DNA from: Copromyces sp. CBS 386.78
Lineage: Eukaryota > Ascomycota > Sordariomycetes > Sordariales > Sordariaceae
Direction: 5' to 3'
NCBI GenBank assembly: GCA_030685235.1
Contig: MU839310.1
Location: 1 to 27,272 of the forward strand
Length of the DNA stretch: 27,272 nucleotides
In this document: positions 20,607-27,272 of the stretch, in pieces
Numbering within the stretch: position 1 is the stretch's first letter
Layout: each line of letters opens with the position of its first letter
The notes under the pieces: generated by a model
What the model saw: the letters and a program-made list of their open reading frames with translations, nothing else
The model's database searches: none
What the model was told of the DNA's origin: nothing
Translations under genes and position numbers: made by a program

Positions 20607-21180
20607 AGCACGGAGTCCTATAGGAGTAGTAGGGTCAGTGGCATCTAGATTATATATATCCAAGTCATCAAGATAGACACAATGTAGTTGTAATTAATGG
20701 TAATGGTTTGGGAATGGCAATCTTGATGTTGTTTGCTTGGGGAGAAGCCCCCATCGTCTTCTCAGGGTATCTGGAGTTGAAGAACGTACATGGCCATCCG
20801 ACACAGTCCATCGCGGGTCATTGCCCTGCATCCGGTACCGTGGATTCCCGCCCTTGCTTGTAGTGCATGAAAGGAAAACATAGACATCGGCTTGCAGAGG
20901 CACCCTGGTGATGATGATCCCGAGCCGCGCGCGGTCAAGGGGTTCGAAGAACTGGGTGTGAATTGACCTGTATATCATGCATGTGGTATGACTCCCGAGC
21001 ACGCCGCAACCGAAATGCAAATGCCTGCCAATCCAGCCGGGCCGGTTAAGGCCTTCATCCTCTACATCTTCCTTTCATCTATCGGGAAGACAAGATTCCG
21101 GATGACATGGTTCGTTCCTCGAAAAAAAGACCCGCGCAAGCCCATAAAAGATCCATTCCATTTGTTCCCGGATAACCACT
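20607..21180. other. shared 3' intergenic region, hydrolase and uL14
   Basis: No gene seen. TATATATATCC at about 20650-20660 could be part of the hydrolase polyadenylation region, and AT-rich sequence near 21120-21165 part of that of uL14. A GGTTCGA near 20940 is not part of a tRNA fold that I can draw. Confidence 0.55.
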
Positions 21181-22236
21181 TTACATGACGACACCGGAGT
21201 TGGAGGCAATACGGGGCCAAAGCTCAGCAGCCTCCTTACCGACGGGGCCGGTAATGGCGGAACCCTTCATCTCACCCTTGGGGTTGACGATCTGGAAAAA
21301 GCAGTTGTTAGCATTGTCCGATTGCAAATGTGCTTTCAGCGAGCCTGTCATTGTGGTTCTGCATTTGTGCCGTTCTCCCAAGCAATTGCGCCTCCCTGAT
21401 CCTCCCAATGCAGAACCCAATGCCCAGGCTGTTGTAGAAATGCGGTATCGGTGGGCACTTACGACACCGGCGTTGTCCTCGAAGTAGAGGAAGACACCGT
21501 CGAAGCGCTTCCAGGGCTTGGACTGGCGGACGATGACGGCGGGGTGGACCTTCTTGCGGAGCTCAGGCTTGCCCTTCTTGACGGTGGCCATGACCATGTC
21601 GCCGACACCACCAGCGGGGAGGCGGTTGAGACGAGCACCGATACCCTTGACGGAGATGATGTAAAGGTTACGGGCACCGGAGTTGTCCGCGCAGTTCATG
21701 ATGGCACCGCTGTAAAAGTCGCCATGTTAGCCATTCATTCCTGTCTTGTGTTGTCGTTCGTGCGTTTCGTGATTCGTGGGTTTGTGGTGTGTTGATTGTA
21801 GATGTTCATCGCGCTCGAGCTCGCTTGGGAATTGGTGATTCGCGGTTTCGTGCTGGATAGGGCGGGAATGGGAATCGCAACGTACACTGGGAGACCCAGG
21901 GTCATCTTGAGCTTGCCACCGGGGGCACCACGACTGTAATACTGTTAGCTCACTGATCTCGCTGTTGGTTTCGTATTTCGTCGCTGTCTTCTGGCTGCTT
22001 GCTGCCGGTTCCCCATTTGACATTCATGGTGTCCAGCACTTCCAAAAATCGCCCAAATGACTCCTGGTTCAATCGGGGGGCATCCTCCTCTTTCGCACAA
22101 TTTCGTCGATTGCGATTTCCTCCTTTTGCGACCACCTCAATTTGTCGGGCAGCACCTCGGCCCGACGGGCAGCAAAACAGCCAGAAAACAGGTCGGACTC
22201 GATCGCTGACATGGTTACTCACGAAAGCTTGGCCAT
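21181..22236 (-). CDS. rpl23: 60S ribosomal protein uL14 (L23)
   Basis: Four exons (22236-22223, 21933-21886, 21709-21463, 21291-21181) join to 139 residues, the usual length. The first exon is only 14 bases, a common layout for fungal ribosomal protein genes; introns are 289, 176 and 171 nt with GTGAGT, GTACGT and GTAAGT donors. The protein begins [20 protein letters not shown] and continues [51 protein letters not shown] and [20 protein letters not shown], ending in ASNSGVVM, all diagnostic of eukaryotic uL14. It sits on the large subunit at the subunit interface. Introns 1-3 were searched by eye for box C/D snoRNAs and none was convincing. Confidence 0.97.
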
Positions 22237-22776
22237 TGCGACGGTCTGGTTGCTGAAATGGCGACTGGTGATGGGGGAGTCGAAATTTCGGAGGGGAAAT
22301 TCAGCAAGGCCAAAATTGAACGACAGCCGCGATATTTTTTTTGGGCCTTTGGGTTGGTGTGGACCGCAAACCCTACCGTCCTTTGTGACGGTCACGTGCA
22401 GTGGCCAAGCCCGTCAAGCCAGACGAACAACCTCAGTCTTGGCAGGGAAATAGTGGGGCTCAGCTTTTTTCGTGCAGCCCAGACCAGTTTCAACTTGACA
22501 ATTTCCTTTGCACTTTGCCATCGCCGACTTGGGAAAGCCAGTTCAGCATTTTACCAAGTATTGCAACGACATTTACAACAATCAGGACGGCAAGGCGAAC
22601 CGAACGAGATGTCAATTAGTTGAAGAGGGACCCCAGAACAAGTCCAAAACAATGGTATAATACAGCACAAACTGTGCGTAAGCCAGGCCAAATCGACCAC
22701 CCGATGACGTCCGGCACTATCCACGCCAAGACACTCTCACAGCCGTAGATGTACCACCAACACCACGATATCATGC
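22237..22776. other. uL14 promoter region and 3' region of malic enzyme
   Basis: Both neighbours are on the minus strand. The left part is the uL14 promoter and the right part holds the 3' untranslated region of malic enzyme. Plus-strand open frames here have no recognisable domain and overlap the regulatory motifs. Confidence 0.6.
22370..22398 (-). promoter_or_regulatory. putative ribosomal-protein promoter cluster (HomolE/HomolD-like, CACGTG)
   Basis: About 135-165 bases upstream of the uL14 start are ACCCTACC (22370-22377), the palindrome GTGACGGTCAC (22385-22395) and CACGTG (22393-22398). The first resembles the HomolE box and TGTGACGG resembles HomolD (TGTGACTG), both known from ascomycete ribosomal protein promoters. 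One or more mismatches remain, so this is tentative. Confidence 0.4.
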
Positions 22777-24992
22777 TCAATCCACATCATTCGGGTTGCC
22801 CAGCACGCGCAAGTCGCCCTTTGCCCCACGACTGGCCTTCTCGCCCTCGACATACTTCAGCGGCCTATACTTCGGATCCCACATCTGCTCCCTGATCCAT
22901 TCGTCAAGGTCCTCCTCCTTGGTCGGCACATCTTTCTCCTCAACCACACCCTCCTCCATGGCCGCCAAGATGACTCTCCGAGCCACGCGCACGCTCACAT
23001 CGCGCACGACATCGACACCGGGAAGCAGCGGCGCTGTGTTATCCTTCAGCGCCGGGCCCATTTCAGCCACGCCCTTCGATGCCGCCATCAACATTTTGTC
23101 CGTGACACGGTTGGCCCGCGACAGCACGGAGCCGAGACCGATACCGGGGAACACGACGCTGTTGTTGCACTCTGCGACTTGGATCTCGATCTCCTTGCCA
23201 TCCTTGCCCCAGGGACCCTTAACAGGGTCGAAGGGACTACCTGTGGCAACGAGGGCCTTGCCGTCTGTCCAGTTGAGGAGGTCTTCGGGCATGGCCTCGT
23301 GAAGCTTGGTTGGATTTGACAAGGGCAAGATGATGGGGCGCTCGACGTGCTTTGCCATCTCACGGACGACCTCTTCCGTGAATGACTTTGGCTTCGTGGA
23401 TGTGCCGATCACGACATGCGGCTTGACCTCCTTGATGACTCCCAGGAGGTCGGTCTTCTTGTCGGCCCAGTCGTCGTGCGATTTGGCATACTTCTTCTGA
23501 GCGTCTGCCAGTGAGTTTGACTTGGTGGTGAGTAGCCCAGGTTTGTCGATGAGCCTGCGTAGTGTCAGTTTTCTTTTGCTTGAACAGACCCGCCGTAGGT
23601 GTCGAGGTCGTGGACATACCATATTTGCTTGCCAGCCTCCTCGGGGCTGATGTCCGCATCTGCGGCAATAGCATCGCGAACATGGTCCGCGATACCAACT
23701 CCCGCTGTGCCAGCACCGAAGACTACAAGCCTGATGTCGCTCAACTTCTGCTTGGAAATGTGTAAACCTGCCATGATGGCAGCCAGGGTTACGCACCCTG
23801 TTCCCTGCACATCATCGTTGAAGCAGGGGATCTTGGGCCGATATCTCTCCAGAAGTCGGCGAGCTAGTCGTATTGTCAGTGACCATGCGGGCATGTGAGT
23901 TCATGTTCACGTACCATTGTCCAAGCCAAAGTCCTCAAAGTGGATGTACGCTTCGGGATAGAGTTCACGGGCGGCCTTAACGAAGGTCTCGACAAACTCG
24001 TCGTACTTCTCACCCCGAGTACGCTTCTGCCGGAGTCCAAGGTAAAGATCATCCTTCAAGAGCTCTTCGTTGTCGGTGCCGCAGTCCAAGACCACCGGGA
24101 GCACACGGTTCGGATGGATGCCACCGCAAATGGTCATCAATACCAACTTGGCGACGGAGATGAGAATGCCACCACATCCTTGGTCACCGATGCCCAAGAT
24201 TTCCTCGCCGTCTGCATCGTGTTAGCCACCTTGCAAACCAGAGGGGTTTATTCGTCAGATAACTCTTTCTTACCGGTGACTACAATGTAGTCGATATCTT
24301 CGGCCTTTCCCCATTGTGCTAAATCACGCTTGACATGGTCCATATCATTGATGTTCAAGAACACGCCCTCGGGTTTCCTGAATAGTCTTGAATAGTTCTG
24401 AATGGCATCTCCCTCGGTCGGTGTATACACTACACTGAACATCTCCTCAAGATGATCATGCAAAAGCTGAAAAAAAACCACACAAGTCAGAATCACAAAC
24501 CTAGTAACATCACTTGTCATGAACAAAAATCCATCTTACCCTGTAAAACAACACCTCATTCTGTTCCTTCATTGAAGTCATAAACGTATTCTTCGCCAAG
24601 TCATTAGGCTGACTGCAATACTGCTCATACGCCCTTTGGACCTGTTGTTCCAGGGTCTGGATGCGTTGCGGTAGCAAGCCATGAAGAGCGAAGTCGCGAC
24701 GCTCTTCTTTGGTGAAGGCGGATCCCTTGTTGAAGTAAGGATGGTTGAGCAGCACTGTGCCTTTGAGAGCGCATTCTAAGGGGCCGCTTGTGCTTAAGGG
24801 GAGATGGGAGAATTTGGAGCTCCTTTGGTGTTCTCCATCTTGGGAGTTCTTGGAGTCAGACATGTTGCGAGTCTGGCGAGCTTGGCGTTGTGACACTGCA
24901 GTGCAGCCACGAGAATGGCTTGAATGGATTGGGAACCGGGTGACCAAAACACGCTTTGGGATGCGTGAAATCAAAGATTTGACGTGGAACAT
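22777..24992 (-). CDS. MAE1: NAD-dependent malic enzyme, mitochondrial type
   Basis: Five exons (24992-24540, 24466-24274, 24211-23915, 23863-23620, 23554-22777) join in frame to 654 residues; introns are 73, 62, 51 and 65 nt. The enzyme converts malate to pyruvate and CO2 with reduction of NAD(P). Residues 1-30 are basic and hydroxylated without acids, like a mitochondrial presequence. Family motifs are YTPTEGDA with Tyr165, LGIGDQGCGG followed by Lys237, metal ligands Glu308-Asp309 in HFEDFGLDN and Asp332 in FNDDVQGTG, the nucleotide-binding GAGTAGVG (364-371), and IILPLSNPT further on. The length exceeds the usual 550-600 because of the N-terminal extension. Met44 (24863-24861) has a better start context than Met1. 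Confidence 0.96.
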
Positions 24993-26075
24993 TTAAAAAG
25001 ACAATATTTGCACCTGGATGCGCCTTCTAATACTTCGGACTAACCACCGTCGCTGCCCAAAAGAACGACTTCACGATGTGTGTTCAGGGACAACTTCCTG
25101 ATCTTGAGCTATGACGTAGTTGACACCCATCACCGCGGACGGCAGGTGGGGTGGGGTTCACGGTGAGACGGTGAGCTTTGCACATCTTGGCTGCCGCCAC
25201 AGCATGCACAAGATACGCACAGATCACAAGGGTCACTCTTGATGATCTTATGCATCAGAATGTATTCACAAATCACAAGCAGAATATCAAAATGTTGGAC
25301 ATCTTGGAGCCTCGAAGTTGTAAAATCCCATCCCTTCCCCTCCGAAGAAGAGAAGATACGGACGGCCAACGACGCGGACTATGATGGTTCAATATGGTAA
25401 AAATCATTCTTGCAACATTTCAAGGAACAGGGCAAAAGGGACAAGTCCCCCCGCCTCATTCCCCCCATCTCCAGCCCCTTCCAAGTTGCAACACAAGACG
25501 TGCCGCAGAGAAGAAGGTCTCCCGAAGGAGCCCCATGAGAACAGCCAGATGGCCAGAGCAGCTGGAGAATAGTTGTTGCGATTTGGAAAGGAAATGATTC
25601 ACCTACCGTTTTTCCGCGTGGTAACGTGCAATTGCACATGCGGATTAAAAGTTCGTAAAATGAAATGCCATAGATCATCAACCCGGCACTTTCTCAAGAG
25701 GATCGCTCATGGCGGCGGTATCAGCTCGCCCTTCCATGGTGTTGCCGCCATCACAGTTGTTTGCGAGGGAACAAAACGCAGCATTCGAAATTTTTGAAGC
25801 AATTTGATTTTCGGGAACGCACAACCGCTTCGACAAAACTGTGGTCTTCTCACAACTGCCCGCCAGCCGTGAGACAGCTGGCGCTGCCCTGACCATTATG
25901 CCAAGCATTGATGTGGAACGCTCCTCCCTCAACTTCACATCGTCAACTTTCATACTTGGAAGTCGGGCTTGCTAAAACTAACTTCACGGCACGGTTCTCC
26001 AACTCAAACTTGACTCAATCTTTTTACCATCTTTTTTTCAAGTAAAAGAGCTTCACCCAATAATTTTAGAGCTTA
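24993..26075. other. intergenic, malic enzyme promoter and 3' region of NLP-like pseudogene
   Basis: No gene seen. It should contain the malic enzyme promoter (left) and the 3' region of the broken NLP-like gene (right). Open frames of 60-100 codons overlap on both strands and show no domain. The last 150 bases are T-rich. Confidence 0.55.
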
Positions 26076-27033
26076 TTATTCCGCAGTCAAATTCGTGCAG
26101 AATCGATCATACACCACCGCCGGATTTCCTACCGCCTTTCCCCAATCGAAGCTCTCAATCAACTTTCCTATATTTATGCTTCGATAAGCTCTGATGAGGT
26201 CGTCTGTTATTACGAATGTTAGCACTCTTTTCCAACTCACTATCTCCATGTTCTCATGCTTTCTTACCTTCTCTAGGATAATACCACCAATCCTCTCCGC
26301 GATATACGTTCTCGGTCATCTCCCGTAACAGTATGGACCTATTTGTCATCGGCTCAGTATAATGGGCATGTTTGCCCCAGGATACGTAAACCTTCGGTTT
26401 GTCGGTCATTTCATCCATATCGAAGTCCCTCCAGTTATGTGAAATCATTTTCCCATACGCTGAGAGTAGCAGACGGGTCGGGCCCCATGATGAAGATCCG
26501 TTCTCTCTATGTGCTGTCTTCTTCCAAACCACGACGACATATTCCCAGTCACTATATCTATCGTTAGCAACATACCATAACACTAGCATGGTGGCGGTTG
26601 ATTTAACTTACTACACATGCCCAAATAATCCCTCCGGCGAGAACCCATCCTTTTCATAAAAGAGGTTATACGCCACTTGAACTTCTTCACTATCACACTC
26701 CTTCATGGAAAAGTATACCAGGAAAGAAGGGTCCAGCTGTCCCGCGGTCCTCCAAGGCTCGCGACAATTACACCCGGTATCCGGAAAATTACAGAGTTCC
26801 GCTAGCGGTGTCTAATTTCCTTCGCTATTCACGGCGGAAGTCGGGTAGCATGGATAATACCCTTGGGTTTCGCCAAAGAACCACATAGGTACTCCAACGA
26901 CAGCGAGGTCGATGCCGTCGCCGTAGAGCGAGCTTTTCATCTGCTCGGCTGCGAACTCAGGGGCCGTGGCCGTAATTGTGGAGGTCAGTAGGTTGAGGCC
27001 TGCGAAGAGGTTGGAAAGTGGCTGAAGACGCAT
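26076..27033 (-). pseudogene. NPP1/NLP-family (necrosis-inducing-like) gene with a nonsense codon
   Basis: Three exons (27033-26612, 26551-26268, 26203-26076) would give 277 codons; the introns (60 and 64 nt) have GTAAG donors and CTAAC branch points. The N-terminus is a signal peptide (about residues 1-23). The family resemblance lies in CYPTSAVNSEGN, AYNLFYEKD and the heptapeptide GHVYDWE (family consensus GHRHDWE, so the His, Asp and Glu are kept and RH is changed to VY), followed by VVVW and LLLSAYG. An in-frame TAG at 26814-26812 (codon 74) interrupts it, where CAG or TGG would be one RIP-type transition away. NLPs are secreted, and some damage plant membranes, while many fungal members do not. 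With the stop, only a 73-residue fragment would be made. The changed heptapeptide suggests that activity may have been absent anyway. Confidence 0.75.
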
Positions 27034-27160
27034 GGTGATTGCTCAAAAGAATATGGTTTCTATAGTGCGAGTACAACGGGAAGAAAGAGTTCGTGGACGA
27101 AGCTGGCTCCTTTTACCTATTTAATGTTTCTTGATCTCCCTTACATCCGGGATCCGAGTT

Positions 27161-27163
<3 letters not shown>

Positions 27164-27217
<54 letters not shown>
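27164..27217. repeat. 54-base poly(T) tract
   Basis: An uninterrupted run of 54 T residues in an otherwise ordinary intergenic region, followed by AAATATGAATC. Read on the minus strand it is a long A tail following sequence that comes from the right edge, which would suit the 3' end of a LINE-like element or retrocopy. Assembly or sequencing may misstate its length. Confidence 0.9.
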
Positions 27218-27221
<4 letters not shown>

Positions 27222-27272
27222 ATGAATCAAAGTATATTTTTTAGGCGAGGGGCTTATTGTTTTTAGGCAAAC

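Noticed and set aside
20935..20960. GGTTCGA resembling a tRNA B box
   Set aside because: No A box, acceptor stem or anticodon loop could be fitted around it.
21710..21885. GCGATGA in uL14 intron 2 as a snoRNA C box
   Set aside because: No matching D box or terminal stem near the intron ends.

Overview
The window looks like nuclear DNA of a filamentous ascomycete (Pezizomycotina, probably Sordariomycetes). The signs are short GT-AG introns of about 50-90 nt with CTAAC-type branch points, a uL14 ribosomal protein with a typical Sordariomycete N-terminus, a fungal-rhodopsin-family membrane protein, and a long AT-rich block with the mutation pattern of repeat-induced point mutation (RIP: CpA/TpG almost absent, TpA abundant, CpG retained). 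I cannot name the species.

Layout. Bases 1-9017 are a transposon graveyard with no live gene. Reading through the RIP stops on the minus strand gives a Ty3/gypsy element (RNase H, reverse transcriptase, Gag zinc knuckle, probable LTR; about 1-5135). It appears to sit inside a Ty1/copia element (5' LTR end near 9017, Gag, integrase, post-integrase segment, linker; about 5136-9017). Normal genic composition starts at about 9018. Then come: a broken gene for a papain-like (C1A) cysteine peptidase joined to a lectin-like beta-propeller (10344-12419, +); an F-box-like protein with one intron (12869-14929, +); a seven-helix fungal rhodopsin-family membrane protein with four exons (15430-17044, -); a 2.4 kb gene-poor stretch holding a near-perfect 30-bp inverted repeat; a secreted alpha/beta hydrolase (19422-20606, +); ribosomal protein uL14/RPL23 with four exons (21181-22236, -); mitochondrial-type NAD malic enzyme with five exons (22777-24992, -); and a broken NPP1/NLP-family gene (26076-27033, -). 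A 54-nt T homopolymer lies at 27164-27217.

The genes do not form an obvious pathway. uL14 and malic enzyme are housekeeping genes. The others are of lineage-variable types (secreted hydrolase, receptor-like membrane protein, F-box-like protein, two pseudogenes of secreted or lectin-like proteins), which fits an accessory region beside a RIP-mutated repeat block. The three in-frame stops in the two pseudogenes are all TAG and each can be explained by one RIP-type transition (TGG to TAG or CAG to TAG). Two features are the most unusual here: the peptidase plus propeller architecture and the nested retrotransposon with a lightly mutated island at the nesting junction. I found no CRISPR array, rRNA or convincing tRNA.
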